From Pseudomonas sp. GV085 (GTDB lineage Bacteria > Pseudomonadota > Gammaproteobacteria > Pseudomonadales > Pseudomonadaceae): DNA of 64,000 nucleotides. The position numbers and the translations under genes are program-made. Of the stretch, positions 1 to 8,775 are shown piece by piece. Position 1 is the stretch's first letter. Each line of letters opens with the position of its first letter. The stretch spans positions 409,704 through 473,703 of the forward strand of contig NZ_QAOV01000004.1 of assembly GCF_003050925.1 (NCBI RefSeq), given 5' to 3'. The notes beneath the pieces were generated by a model. It saw nothing but the letters and a program-made list of their open reading frames with translations, did not search any database and was not told the DNA's origin.

Positions 1-115
1 TGGCCATCGAGCCGTTGACCAGGATAATGGTCTTCTCTGCGGCGTCTGCGCGATAGAACTCCGTGTAAACCCGATACTGACCCTGTATATCCAACACAGC
101 GATTTCTGGCCTCAT
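1..115 (-). CDS. phaG: PhaG-like (3-hydroxyacyl-ACP thioesterase/transacylase), N-terminal 38 residues only
   Basis: The gene is cut by the left window edge; only the first 38 codons are present. The peptide starts MRPEIAVLDIQGQYRVYTEF and runs into IILVNGSMA, which matches my memory of Pseudomonas putida PhaG almost residue for residue and also resembles the N-terminus of RhlA (MLVNGAMA). PhaG links fatty-acid synthesis to medium-chain polyhydroxyalkanoate formation by releasing or transferring 3-hydroxyacyl groups from ACP; RhlA makes the lipid part of rhamnolipids. Both are cytoplasmic alpha/beta hydrolases. The start at 113-115 is preceded by AGGAG at a good distance. The catalytic serine lies outside the window, so PhaG versus RhlA rests on the N-terminus only; PhaG is the better fit. 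Confidence 0.8.
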   Translation of the reverse strand, partial: MRPEIAVLDIQGQYRVYTEFYRADAAEKTIILVNGSMA

Positions 116-428
116 GTCATAAGACTCCTGGCAAGCGGGTATGCGCGCAAATGAGATTGCACGAGCTTTGTGACAGGTAGGCATACGCCTGGAATTTGAG
201 AGGCCCATGTCGATCCACTGCAGTCCGGTCGACGGGTATTGTTATTGGCGGGCAGTCTGCCGGATGAGGCCGGAACCCTTGGGTTCCTACCGGCAAAAAG
301 TTTCTTAGAAGTATGTGGTGACTAGTCGGTCACATTTCGGCCGACGTCCTGATTCAAGCAGGGGTCACGTCATCGCGCAAGTGCCATTGGTAAATTGTTC
401 GACAACTTTCTGCTCGGCGGTCGCCTGC
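116..428. other. Intergenic region upstream of phaG and beyond the 3' end of rsuA
   Basis: No convincing gene in these 313 bases. It should hold the phaG promoter. Two palindromes stand out: GGAACCC-TT-GGGTTCC at 272-287, with weaker outer pairing GCCGG/CCGGC, and GTGAC-N6-GTCAC at 318-333. I could not pick a -35/-10 pair with confidence. Confidence 0.6.
318..333. promoter_or_regulatory. Possible repressor operator (GTGAC-N6-GTCAC palindrome)
   Basis: The palindrome GTGACTAGTCGGTCAC contains the inner palindrome GACTAGTC. This layout resembles operators of TetR-family repressors. It lies about 200 bases upstream of the phaG start, far for a simple repressor site, so its target is unclear. 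Confidence 0.25.
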
Positions 429-1121
429 TTAGATCAATCCGATCTCTGCATCGCTCAGTGAGCGGTATTCGCCCGGTTTCAACGCGTCGTCGAGCACCAG
501 CGGCCCCATGCGTTCGCGGTGCAGGCGCATCACCTTGTTGTTGAAGTGGCCGAACATGCGCTTGACCTGGTGATAGCGGCCTTCGACGATGCTCAGGCGT
601 GCGCATTTTGCCCCGAGCAGCTCTAACCCGGCCGGTTGCGTGGTGAGGTCTTCGAAAGCGAAGTACAGCCCTTGGCTGAACTTGATCGCGTATTCGGGAC
701 CGATGTCCTGTTCGGTTTCGACGTAATAGACCTTGGGCAGTTTGGTCTGTGGTTGGGTCAAGCGTCGCGACCAGCTGCCGTCGTTGGTGATCAGCATCAG
801 ACCGGTGGTATTGAAATCCAGGCGTCCGGCGATGTGCAGTTCTTCCTTGTCCGGTTCATGAATCAGGTCGAGCACGGTCGGGTGCTGCGGGTCCTTGGTA
901 GCGCTGACGCAACCGGCAGGTTTGTGCAGCATGAAGTGGCGCAGGGGTTTACCGACTTGCAGCACGTCGTTGTCGACTTCGACGCAGCTGAATTCGCGGA
1001 CTTCGCTGTGCGGGTCGCTGACGACTTCTCCGTCAACCCTGACGCGTTTTTCCACCAGCAACAGGCGCACCTGCTTGCGGTTGAAGCACGGCAGGTTGCT
1101 GAGGAAACGGTCGACGCGCAT
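429..1121 (-). CDS. rsuA: 16S rRNA pseudouridine(516) synthase RsuA
   Basis: This 230-residue protein has an N-terminal S4 RNA-binding domain (about residues 1-50, MRVDRFLSNL...RVRVDG) followed by the RsuA/RluB/RluE/RluF catalytic domain. The family signature is GRLDFNTTGLML, with the catalytic aspartate at Asp102, the same position as in E. coli RsuA. It isomerises U516 of 16S rRNA in the small subunit. Length and domain order are normal for RsuA rather than RluF or RluB, which carry longer tails. It lies 37 bases downstream of the small CWC gene on the same strand. Confidence 0.92.
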   Translation of the reverse strand: MRVDRFLSNLPCFNRKQVRLLLVEKRVRVDGEVVSDPHSEVREFSCVEVDNDVLQVGKPLRHFMLHKPAGCVSATKDPQHPTVLDLIHEPDKEELHIAGRLDFNTTGLMLITNDGSWSRRLTQPQTKLPKVYYVETEQDIGPEYAIKFSQGLYFAFEDLTTQPAGLELLGAKCARLSIVEGRYHQVKRMFGHFNNKVMRLHRERMGPLVLDDALKPGEYRSLSDAEIGLI

Positions 1122-1158
1122 GACTTAAGGATCGGTAAAGAAAGGGGCGCGCATCTTA

Positions 1159-1374
1159 CTAGAACGATTCGGGCGCTGCTTGCAGCTGCGCTTCGACTTC
1201 GGCGCAACGCGGGCACAGGCACGAGGCGTCGCGCAGCTCCGTCGGCAGCGCCTGGAGCACCGCCGGGTCGATACTGACGCCGTAGCACCAGCAGGCGCGG
1301 TCAGCGGTTCGCGGGTCGGCCAGGGTGCAGTCGTTGGGGGCGCCGCAGGCGGGGCAGAGATCAGGCTGGTTCAT
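1159..1374 (-). CDS. Cysteine-rich CWC family protein
   Basis: A 71-residue protein with seven cysteines, in the pattern CPACG, CTLAD, CWC and CLCPRC. The CWC triplet flanked by two paired-cysteine groups is what defines this small family, which probably binds a metal such as zinc. The function is unknown. The start ATG at 1372-1374 overlaps the last 14 bases of the GGDEF relic upstream, which suggests that an intact diguanylate cyclase gene was once translationally coupled to it. rsuA follows 37 bases downstream. Confidence 0.8.
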   Translation of the reverse strand: MNQPDLCPACGAPNDCTLADPRTADRACWCYGVSIDPAVLQALPTELRDASCLCPRCAEVEAQLQAAPESF

Positions 1375-1507
1375 GGACGGAGTGAGACTTCTCTACGCAG
1401 GTTCGGTTGTGGCCACTTTGTTTGGCCCGATACATCGCATGATCCGCCCGCGACAGCAGGCTGTGCAAGGTGTCATCGGGCTGCCGGTAAATAACCGCTG
1501 GATTCAT
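1361..1507 (-). pseudogene. Remnant of a GGDEF (diguanylate cyclase) gene, C-terminal end only
   Basis: Reading leftward from ATG at 1505-1507 gives a 48-codon frame ending at TGA 1361-1363. Its middle, DTLHSLLSRADHAMYRAKQS followed by GHNR, is the typical last helix of a GGDEF domain (pattern ADxAMYxAKxxGxNR). The GGDEF motif and all N-terminal parts are missing, and a REP element sits just upstream where the rest of the gene should be. I therefore call it a 3' relic of a deleted diguanylate cyclase. It may still be translated but cannot make c-di-GMP. Confidence 0.75.
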
Positions 1508-1554
1508 AGGGTAAATCGGCAGGGATCAGGTGCGGCGGTGCCTGAGCTGATGCC

Positions 1555-1636
1555 TTCGCTGGCAAGTCGGATCGCCGCACCGCAGCTCCTACAAGTTCTG
1601 CGCTGACCCTGTAGGAGCTGGCTTGCCAGCGAATCG
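1555..1636. repeat. REP palindrome pair
   Basis: TTCGCTGGCAAG near 1555-1566 is mirrored by CTTGCCAGCGAA at 1622-1633, with GCAGCTCCTACA and TGTAGGAGCTGGC inside. This is the usual form of a Pseudomonas REP doublet. It lies between the allophanate hydrolase stop and the GGDEF relic and may mark the deletion end point. Confidence 0.75.
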
Positions 1637-1641
1637 AAAGA

Positions 1642-3420
1642 TCACAGCAGTGTTTTCAGGTACATCCGCCAGCCGCCAAAGTGGCTGATATTCACCGCGC
1701 CCTCCAGTCCATAGGCCTCACAGATAAACCCGCTCTCCCAGCGACCATCCGCCAGTTGTACCTTGCCCAATCCCAGCGGCGCCGCAATCCCGGTCAGGAA
1801 CGAACCCAGCTCGCTGCTTGGCAACTCCCAGACTTCCACCGCAATCGCCACGCCGCCATCCTTCACGCGGACCATGCCCGGACGAAACGGCGGGCCGCCG
1901 GCAAGGGCATAGAATTGGTAGTCCGGCGAGCTGAAAGTCGTTTCCACCAGGCGGGCGCCGCGCTGCTTGAGCTGCCAGTTCAGCGCCAGCCCGTCCAGGT
2001 GCGCGCCGCAGACCACCAGCCGCGCCCGATCATGGCGTGCAACCGGCGCCGGGGCAGGTGCGGCCAGGCCTTGCTGACGCTGTAAGGCGTCCGCCACGCT
2101 CAGCAGATACTGATCGGTGAAGGCCCGCCCGAACAGCGTCACGCCCCAAGGCATGCCGTTGTCCATGAAGGCGCTGGGCACGGCGACAGCGGCGTAGTCG
2201 AGCAGGTTCATGAAGTTGGTGTAGTAACCCAGTTCCGAATTGCGCAGCACCGGTTCGGCCTCGAGTTCAGCCAGCGTCACCGGGCGGCCGATGGTCGGCG
2301 TGACGACACAGTCGAGGCCTTCCAGCGCGTTGTCGCACAGGGCTTTGAGCGCTTGCAGTCGGTATTGGGCGCGGAAGGTTTGCACGCCGTCGACGGCGGG
2401 TGCCTTGGCCAATACAGCGCGAATCACGGGCAACACCGCCTCGGGGTTTTGCGCCATCAACTCACCGGCCACGCTGTAGCGCTCGGCTACCCACGGGCCT
2501 TCATAGAGCAAGCGGGCGGCCTCCAGAAACGGCGACAGATCCAGTTCCACCGCTTCGCCGCCCAAGGCCTTGAGGCGGTCGATGGCATCACCGAACAATA
2601 GCGGGCCTTCAGGGCAACCGAAAAATTGCAGGTCCTGCGCGCGCGGCACGCCGAAACGGAACGGCCGCGGTGTGCCGAACGCCGAGCCGTCGTTCCACAG
2701 CGGGTTGCTGCGGCTGTATTCGTCCCGTGGATCGAGGCGCGCAGTGAGCGCCAGCAACTGACTGGCCTCCCGCGCGGTGGTGGTGAACGTGGTGACGCAA
2801 TCCAGTGTACGACAGGCCGGTACCACGCCAGCCGTCGAGATCAGGCCCTTGGTGGCTTTCAGGCCGACCAGATTGTTCAACGCCGCCGGCACGCGTCCGG
2901 AGCCGGCGGTGTCGGTGCCAAGGGAAAAACTCGCAACCCCGAGCGCCACCGCCAGCGACGAACCGGCACTGGATCCGCCCGACGGGTACTCCGGCAACAC
3001 GCTGTTGGGGCATGCGCCGTACGGTGAGCGGCTGCCGTTGAGCCCCGTGGCGAATTGGTCGAGATTGGTCTTGCCCAGCGGGATCGCACCGAGGGCCAGC
3101 AGTTGCTCGACGATGGTCGCCGAACGCTGCGGCACATAGGCAAATGCCGGGCACGCCGCCGTGGTCGGAATGCCCGCCAGGTCGATGTTGTCCTTGATCG
3201 CGAACGGCACGCCATACAGCGGCAGGCTGTCGGGAGCGCGACCGTCGAGGGCGGCGAGGTAAGGTTCCAGCTCCTCGGCGCTGAGCAAGTGGATGAACAG
3301 GTGATAGTCCGGGTTCAGTGCTGCGGCTTTTTCCCGCAGGCTCGGCAACAGTTGCCGAGGGGTGAGGCTGCCGTCGCGGTAGGCGCTGCGCAGGGCGTCG
3401 AGTTGCAGATTGATGTTCAT
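1642..3420 (-). CDS. atzF: Allophanate hydrolase (AtzF type), last step of guanidine/urea assimilation
   Basis: A 592-residue cytoplasmic amidase-signature enzyme that splits allophanate into two ammonia and two CO2. The catalytic Lys-cisSer-Ser triad is visible: Lys76 in FAIKDNI, cis-Ser150 in PSGGSSAGS and the nucleophile Ser174 in GTDTAGSGR, with the 24-residue Ser-Ser spacing normal for the family. The region after about residue 440 is the AtzF-type C-terminal domain. I chose ATG 3418-3420 over the in-frame TTG 18 bases upstream because AAGGA sits 8 bases before the ATG. It lies 25 bases after the carboxylase stop and is clearly in the same operon. Confidence 0.93.
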   Translation of the reverse strand: MNINLQLDALRSAYRDGSLTPRQLLPSLREKAAALNPDYHLFIHLLSAEELEPYLAALDGRAPDSLPLYGVPFAIKDNIDLAGIPTTAACPAFAYVPQRSATIVEQLLALGAIPLGKTNLDQFATGLNGSRSPYGACPNSVLPEYPSGGSSAGSSLAVALGVASFSLGTDTAGSGRVPAALNNLVGLKATKGLISTAGVVPACRTLDCVTTFTTTAREASQLLALTARLDPRDEYSRSNPLWNDGSAFGTPRPFRFGVPRAQDLQFFGCPEGPLLFGDAIDRLKALGGEAVELDLSPFLEAARLLYEGPWVAERYSVAGELMAQNPEAVLPVIRAVLAKAPAVDGVQTFRAQYRLQALKALCDNALEGLDCVVTPTIGRPVTLAELEAEPVLRNSELGYYTNFMNLLDYAAVAVPSAFMDNGMPWGVTLFGRAFTDQYLLSVADALQRQQGLAAPAPAPVARHDRARLVVCGAHLDGLALNWQLKQRGARLVETTFSSPDYQFYALAGGPPFRPGMVRVKDGGVAIAVEVWELPSSELGSFLTGIAAPLGLGKVQLADGRWESGFICEAYGLEGAVNISHFGGWRMYLKTLL

Positions 3421-3445
3421 GGCATGAGTCCTTGGCAAAATGGGT

Positions 3446-6400
3446 TCAGTCGAGTTCCAGCACCACGACGCGCTGTCCGGCGCGCACCGCCGAACCCGGT
3501 TGCACGCGAATCTCGCGCACCACGCCGGCCATCGGTGCGAGCAGGGGGATTTCCATCTTCATCGACTCCAGGATCACCAGCACGTCACCGGCCTCGACAC
3601 GGCTGCCGGCCTCGACCTGAACCTGCCAGAGGTTGCCGGCGATGTGGCTGTCGACGCTCTGTTGGCCGCTGGCCAGCGGCGCCTCTTCGGTCGTCTCCGG
3701 GGCCGGTTCTTCGCTGTCGAAATGGGCCTGGCCGCTGGCGATCCAGCGTTCGCGCTCGGCATTGAATGCGCCTTTTTGCTGATCGCGAAACGCGTCGATG
3801 GTCTCGGCTTCCCGGGCCAGGAAGGCCTGGTAATCCGCCAGGTTCAATTGACTGTGCTCGATGTTCAGGTCGAAGCGCCCGAGGGGGAAATCCCGGCGAA
3901 TGCGCAGCAGTTCGTCGGCGCTGACCGGGTAGAAACGGATCTGGTCGAAAAACCGCAGCAACCACGGTTTGCCATCGAACGCGGCGACCTCACGGTAGCG
4001 GTTCCACATCTGCAACGTGCGCCCGACAAACTGATAGCCGCCGGGGCCTTCCATGCCGTAGACGCACATGTAGGCGCCACCGATGCCCACCGAGTTTTCC
4101 GCGGTCCAGGTGCGCGCCGGGTTGTACTTGGTGGTGACCAGGCGATGACGCGGGTCGAGCGGGGTGGCGACCGGTGCGCCGAGGTAGACGTCACCAAGCC
4201 CCATCACCAGGTAGCTGGCGTCGAACACCGTGCTTTGCACGTCATCGAGGTTCGGCAGGTCGTTGATGCGGCGGATGAACTCCAGGTTGCTCGGGCACCA
4301 TGGCGCGTCCTTGCGCACGGTGGTCATGTATTTCTCGATGGCCAACTGGCACGCCGGGTCATCCCAGGACAGCGGCAGATGAACGATGCGCGACGGTACT
4401 TGCAGGTCTTTGGCGGCGCACACGGCGTCCCATTCGCCGGCAACGATGCCGAGCAGGTCGGACAGCGGCAGTTGTTCGGGTTGGTAATGGACCTGCAGCG
4501 AACGGATGCCTGGCGTCAGGTCGATCACGCCGTGCAGGTGTTTGCTTTCCAGCGCCTGCATGAGGGCGTGGGCGCGGAAGCGCAGAACCAGGTCCAGTTC
4601 CGGGGCGCCGATTTCCAGTAGCAGGTGGGTGTCGCCCGAGAGCCTCGCCACCAGCCGCGTGTCATCCTGCCCCAAATCCAATACCACAGGCGACACAATT
4701 CCCTGTAGGAGTGAGCCTGCTCGCGATTGCGGTGTTTCAGTCACAGAGATGTCGGATGTGATGCCGTCATCGCGAGCAGGCTCACTCCTACAGGAGGGAG
4801 TCCATTTCAAGGCCAGGGTGCGGGCGGTCATGAGGTCGACAGGGGAGAACTGCACCTTGTCCCCCGCCTTGAGCTGCCCCAGTTGCCAAAGATCCGCCTC
4901 GATCACCGTCACCGGGCACACGAACCCGCCGAGGCTCGGGCCATCCGGGCCGAGGATCACCGGCATGTCACCGGTAAAATCCACCGCACCGATCGCGTAC
5001 GGATTGTCGTGGATGTTCGACGGATGCAAACCGGCTTCACCACCGTCGGCGCGCACCCATTCCGGCTTTGGCCCGATCAGGCGCACGCCCGTACGGCTGG
5101 AGTTGAAGTGCACTTCCCACTGCGTGGCGAAGAAGGTGCCGATGTAGTTTTCCGTGAAGTACTCCGGGGCGCCATGGGGGCCGTAGATCACTCGAATTCG
5201 CCGAACCGCAGGCAGTTCGGTGAGCTGATCTTCAGCCAGTTGCTGACCGGCGCGGTGGTCATTCAGGGCTGGCAGGTGCAATACATCACCGGCTCGTAAC
5301 GCGCGGCCACCGTGTCCACCAAACTGACCCAGGGTGAAGGTGCTTTTGCTGCCCAGGTAATCCGGCACTTGCAGGCCGCCATGCAGGCACAGATAGCTGC
5401 GGGCACCGGCTCCGGCAATGGTGCCGAGGCTCAGGGTGGCGCCTGCCGGAACCATCAACGCAGTGTTCATCGGTACGCTTTCGCCGTTGAGCAGCAATGG
5501 AATCGCCGCGCCGGTCACGGCTACTACCGCCTCGCAATTGAAGCGCAGCAACGGCCCGCTCATGGTGATTTCCAGCGCCGCGGTGCCTTCTTCGTTGCCC
5601 AGCAAACGGTTGCCCAAACGCAGCGCGCGACTGTCCATCGGCCCCGACGGCGGTACACCCACCGCCCAGTAACCGAGGCGACCGGGATAGTCCTGCACGC
5701 TGGTCTGGGTGCCAGCGCTGAGCACCTCGAACGTGCTGGCCTGATACACCAGGCTTTCCAGGCAACGGGTCCATGGCTGGCCGCTGGCGAAAGGCGCATC
5801 GAGCAGAATCTGCCGCAGGTAGTCGCGGTTGGTTTCCACGCCGTAGAGCAGGCTGGCACCCAGCGCCTGATGCAGGTCTGCAGTGGCTTCTTCGCGAGTC
5901 GGCGCCCAACTGATGACCTTGGCGATCATCGGGTCGAAGTAGGGCGGGATCTCGCAGCCAGCCTCGACCCAGGTGTCGATGCGCAGCTGTTTGCCATCGG
6001 TGGCGGGGAAATTCACCGCGGTGAGCAAACCGGGGCTCGGTTGAAAATCCCGACCCGGATCCTCCGCGTATAACCGCGCCTGAATCGCATGACCCTGCGG
6101 TTTCAAACCTTGTACCAGATCGCTCAGCGGCGGCAGGTCACCGGCCGCCAGTTGCACCATCCAGCGCACCAGATCGACGCCCCACACCTGTTCGGTGACA
6201 CCGTGTTCCACCTGCAAACGGGTGTTCACTTCCAGGAAGTAGAAGCGTTGGGCCTCGCTGTCGAACACAAACTCCACAGTGCCGGCGCTGCGGTAATTCA
6301 CTGCCTTGGCCAATTTGATCGCGGCGGCGCACAGCCCCTCGGCCATGCCGTCGGGCAGGTTCGGCGCCGGGGTTTCCTCGAGGACTTTCTGGTTGCGGCG

Positions 6401-7093
6401 CTGCACCGAGCAATCACGCACGCCGAGGGCGATCACCTCGCCGCGACCGTCGCCGAACACCTGTACTTCCAGATGACGGGCACGCTGGATGTACTTCTCG
6501 ATGAACACCCCGGCGTCGCTGAAATTGTTCTGACCCAGGCGTTTGACCGCTTCGAAGGACTCGTTCAACTCGGTCGCGCTGCGGCACACGCGCATGCCGA
6601 TGCCGCCACCGCCGGCGGTGCTTTTGAGCATCAGCGGGTAGCCGACCTGTTCGCCGGCGATCAATGCGGCGTCGAGGCTGTCGAGCAGTTCGGTGCCTTC
6701 GAGCATGGGCACGCCGTGTTGTTTGGCCAGGGCGCGGGCGGTGTGCTTGAGGCCGAACACCCGCAGTTGTTCGGGCGTCGGGCCGATGAAGGCGATGTTG
6801 GCGGCCTCGCAGGCTTCGGCGAACGCGGCGTTTTCCGAGAGAAAGCCGTAGCCGGGATGGATCGCGGTGGCGCCGGTGGACTTGGCGATGGCGAGGATCT
6901 TATCGACAGCCAGGTAAGTTCCAGCCGCTGCACCCTCACCGAGGCTATGGGCCTCATCGGCTTGCAGGATGTGCAGGCTGGCGGCATCCGCTTCGGAGTA
7001 CACGGCAACGCCCTGCACTTGTAGTTCACGCAGGGTCCGCAGGATGCGGCAGGCAATGGCGCCACGGTTGGCAATCAGGACTTTTTCGAACAT
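3446..7093 (-). CDS. Biotin-dependent guanidine carboxylase (annotated in databases as urea carboxylase)
   Basis: A 1215-residue multidomain enzyme. Residues 1-450 are the biotin carboxylase (start MFEKVLIANRGAIACRI, ATP-grasp loop GGGGIGMR, then FVFDSEAQRFYFLEVNTRLQ). Residues about 455-1100 are the KipA/KipI-like carboxyltransferase, and the last ~70 are the biotin carrier with ESMKME (biotinyl lysine near 1178). The family carboxylates urea or guanidine. The ykkC-type riboswitch at the head of the operon and the two DUF1989 partners favour guanidine as the real substrate, giving carboxyguanidine. Residues about 766-797 are encoded by a REP doublet inserted in frame between the two carboxyltransferase halves. 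A 290-base gap separates it from the upstream UAAP2 gene. Confidence 0.88.
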   Translation of the reverse strand: MFEKVLIANRGAIACRILRTLRELQVQGVAVYSEADAASLHILQADEAHSLGEGAAAGTYLAVDKILAIAKSTGATAIHPGYGFLSENAAFAEACEAANIAFIGPTPEQLRVFGLKHTARALAKQHGVPMLEGTELLDSLDAALIAGEQVGYPLMLKSTAGGGGIGMRVCRSATELNESFEAVKRLGQNNFSDAGVFIEKYIQRARHLEVQVFGDGRGEVIALGVRDCSVQRRNQKVLEETPAPNLPDGMAEGLCAAAIKLAKAVNYRSAGTVEFVFDSEAQRFYFLEVNTRLQVEHGVTEQVWGVDLVRWMVQLAAGDLPPLSDLVQGLKPQGHAIQARLYAEDPGRDFQPSPGLLTAVNFPATDGKQLRIDTWVEAGCEIPPYFDPMIAKVISWAPTREEATADLHQALGASLLYGVETNRDYLRQILLDAPFASGQPWTRCLESLVYQASTFEVLSAGTQTSVQDYPGRLGYWAVGVPPSGPMDSRALRLGNRLLGNEEGTAALEITMSGPLLRFNCEAVVAVTGAAIPLLLNGESVPMNTALMVPAGATLSLGTIAGAGARSYLCLHGGLQVPDYLGSKSTFTLGQFGGHGGRALRAGDVLHLPALNDHRAGQQLAEDQLTELPAVRRIRVIYGPHGAPEYFTENYIGTFFATQWEVHFNSSRTGVRLIGPKPEWVRADGGEAGLHPSNIHDNPYAIGAVDFTGDMPVILGPDGPSLGGFVCPVTVIEADLWQLGQLKAGDKVQFSPVDLMTARTLALKWTPSCRSEPARDDGITSDISVTETPQSRAGSLLQGIVSPVVLDLGQDDTRLVARLSGDTHLLLEIGAPELDLVLRFRAHALMQALESKHLHGVIDLTPGIRSLQVHYQPEQLPLSDLLGIVAGEWDAVCAAKDLQVPSRIVHLPLSWDDPACQLAIEKYMTTVRKDAPWCPSNLEFIRRINDLPNLDDVQSTVFDASYLVMGLGDVYLGAPVATPLDPRHRLVTTKYNPARTWTAENSVGIGGAYMCVYGMEGPGGYQFVGRTLQMWNRYREVAAFDGKPWLLRFFDQIRFYPVSADELLRIRRDFPLGRFDLNIEHSQLNLADYQAFLAREAETIDAFRDQQKGAFNAERERWIASGQAHFDSEEPAPETTEEAPLASGQQSVDSHIAGNLWQVQVEAGSRVEAGDVLVILESMKMEIPLLAPMAGVVREIRVQPGSAVRAGQRVVVLELD
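4703..4794. repeat. REP doublet (REPIN) inside the carboxylase coding sequence
   Basis: CTGTAGGAGTGAGCCTGCTC at 4703-4722, continuing CGCGAT, is mirrored by ATCGCGAGCAGGCTCACTCC ending at 4794. The same repeat type occurs between genes at 7198 and 14852. Here it is translated in frame as CRSEPARDDGI...SRAGSLLQGI with no stop or frameshift. Confidence 0.9.
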
Positions 7094-7197
7094 GGCATAA
7101 CCCCTGATGGGGATGCGGGCCGTCCCGCAGTTTTTTGAAAGGCATCGGGGTCGTCCCCGGTGGAATAATCAATTCGTTCCAAAACACCATTGGCCTC

Positions 7198-7301
7198 TTG
7201 TAGGAGCGAGCTTGCTCGCGATGGTCGTGAACGATTACGCGTAAAACCAGATACCCAGTGGTGCTCTTGGGTTTTTCGCGAGCAAGCTCGCTCCTACAGG
7301 G
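7198..7301. repeat. REP doublet (REPIN) between UAAP2 and the carboxylase
   Basis: TTGTAGGAGCGAGCTTGCTC at 7198-7217 is mirrored by GAGCAAGCTCGCTCCTACAG at 7280-7299. It sits in the 290-base gap within the guanidine operon (7094-7383), which otherwise holds no gene. The stem could stabilise or partly terminate the operon mRNA. Confidence 0.85.
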
Positions 7302-7383
7302 GGTGGTGGTTTTTACTTTTTCAGGCACTGCCCTGATCGGGCCTGGCACAAGGCAAACAACCAGCGGCGCAGTCTCGTGAACT

Positions 7384-8025
7384 TCAGTTCCATACCAGAA
7401 GCTCCGCAGGCGTAGGGTTGTAGGCATTGCACGGGTTGTTCAGTTGCGGGCAATTGGAGATCAGCACGATCACGTCCATTTCTGCCCGCAGGTCGACGTA
7501 CTTGCCCGGTGCCGAGATGCCGTCTTCGAAGGTCAGCCCGCCATCAGCGGTGACCGGCACGTTCATGAAAAAGTTGATGTTTGGTCCGATGTCGCCCTTG
7601 CCCAACCGGCCATCGTGAGCACAGGCGCGCAGGTAGTTGTCGCGGCAGCTGTGCATGTAGCGTTTTTCCAGGGCGTAGCGCACGGTGTTGCTCTCTTGCG
7701 CGCAGGCACCGCCGAGGGTGTCGTGACGCCCGCAGGTGTCGGCGACGATGGTCAGCATCGGCTTGCCGAGGTTGGAATACAGTACGCTGCCGGTGCTCAG
7801 GTACACGCTGTTCTGCCGGCGCAGGGTGCGCTGCACGTCGTAGCGTTCCTTCGGGTTGGCAACGCTGTAGAACAGGGTGTCGACAGCCTGGTTACCCTCC
7901 AGGTCAAGGATGCGCAAAGTCTGACCGGCCTTGACCTCCATCAGCCAGGGCTCGCCGGCGGGGATGGTGGCGCGGTAGACGGCCGTTTCAGGCGACTGTG
8001 GAGCGGTGGCGATTGCGAGTGACAT
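7384..8025 (-). CDS. UAAP2, DUF1989 protein; probable carboxyguanidine deiminase subunit
   Basis: A 213-residue DUF1989 protein of the 'urea carboxylase-associated protein 2' type (start [10 protein letters not shown], then [20 protein letters not shown]). Conserved Cys/His positions in [16 protein letters not shown] and INFFMNVPV are typical of the family. Published work on guanidine-using bacteria assigns the UAAP1/UAAP2 pair as a heteromeric carboxyguanidine deiminase that turns the carboxylase product into allophanate and ammonia. That fits its place between the carboxylase and the transporter. It starts 11 bases after the UAAP1 stop. Confidence 0.85.
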   Translation of the reverse strand: MSLAIATAPQSPETAVYRATIPAGEPWLMEVKAGQTLRILDLEGNQAVDTLFYSVANPKERYDVQRTLRRQNSVYLSTGSVLYSNLGKPMLTIVADTCGRHDTLGGACAQESNTVRYALEKRYMHSCRDNYLRACAHDGRLGKGDIGPNINFFMNVPVTADGGLTFEDGISAPGKYVDLRAEMDVIVLISNCPQLNNPCNAYNPTPAELLVWN

Positions 8026-8036
8026 GGCAGCGATCC

Positions 8037-8762
8037 TCAGGCGAACAAACGGTCGGTGTTGATGAAGCCACGCTCGTTTTCCGGGCGCGAGGTGCGGCAG
8101 TGTTCGGCGACGCTGGCATCGGCGTTCATCCAGCTGAGCTTGAGTGGTTGCGGCGCGTATTGCGGCGACGGGTCCATGGGATGTTGCAGGGCGGTGAGCA
8201 CCACCAACGTGTCCATCGGCGCGTACAACTCGATGTAGTCGCCGGGCTTGGAGTTGCCTTCGACAAAGTGGAAACGCCCGCCGTCATCGACGTTCACGCG
8301 GCTGAACAGGTTGAGGGTCATCAGCAGGTCGGACAGGCCCAGCCCCCACTTGCCCAGTTCCACCAACAGGTTGTCGGTGCCGTTGCGCAAGAAGCCGTTG
8401 CGCAATTCCTGATAGCGGCCGGCGCCGTATTTTTCTGCCACTTCTTCAGCGCAGAGCACGCCGCCGAGGCTGTCGCTCCAGCCGCAGGTGTCGGCGGTGA
8501 TGGCAGCCAGCACGCGGCCCATGTCCGAGTACAGGCAATGGCCGGCGGTGAGTTTGGCGGTGTGTTGGCATTTGAGGCTGTCGGGCAGGTTCAGGCGCTC
8601 GGTTTTTTCATTGGCGTTGAGCATTGTCAGGCTGACGTTGGCGCCGCCGCGCAGGTCGGTCAGGCGCAGCAGTTGTCCGCGTTTCAAGACGAAGGAACGA
8701 TGGCCGCCGCCGGGGAGCATTTCTTCGGCGAAGGGCGGGAACAGTTGGGTCGAATCAGTCAT
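8037..8762 (-). CDS. UAAP1, DUF1989 protein; probable carboxyguanidine deiminase subunit
   Basis: A 241-residue paralogue of the next gene, of the 'urea carboxylase-associated protein 1' type. It shares the [18 protein letters not shown] segment and the Cys-containing [18 protein letters not shown] block with UAAP2. The start MTDSTQ at 8760-8762 is preceded by GAGGAA at a normal distance; a longer in-frame frame to 8831 overlaps the ATPase gene and lacks such a site. It lies 13 bases after the ABC ATPase stop. Inference: it forms a complex with UAAP2 that deiminates carboxyguanidine. Confidence 0.85.
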   Translation of the reverse strand: MTDSTQLFPPFAEEMLPGGGHRSFVLKRGQLLRLTDLRGGANVSLTMLNANEKTERLNLPDSLKCQHTAKLTAGHCLYSDMGRVLAAITADTCGWSDSLGGVLCAEEVAEKYGAGRYQELRNGFLRNGTDNLLVELGKWGLGLSDLLMTLNLFSRVNVDDGGRFHFVEGNSKPGDYIELYAPMDTLVVLTALQHPMDPSPQYAPQPLKLSWMNADASVAEHCRTSRPENERGFINTDRLFA

Positions 8763-8775
8763 TTGCAAAATTCCT

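Noticed and set aside
272..294. GGAACCC-TT-GGGTTCC hairpin as a terminator
   Set aside because: No T-run follows on either strand in the proper place (A-run on the plus strand side only), and both neighbouring genes are oriented leftward with phaG starting downstream of it.
636..1277. Rightward 213-codon open frame opposite rsuA
   Set aside because: It lies wholly on the other strand of rsuA and the CWC gene, has no family resemblance, and is a common side effect of GC-rich codon use.
6089..7024. Rightward 311-codon open frame opposite the carboxylase
   Set aside because: The leftward frame carries clear biotin carboxylase motifs; this one is its antisense shadow.
7026..7427. Leftward 133-codon frame across the UAAP2-carboxylase gap
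   Set aside because: It is built from REP sequence and runs into the start of the carboxylase in another frame; no ribosome site or family match.
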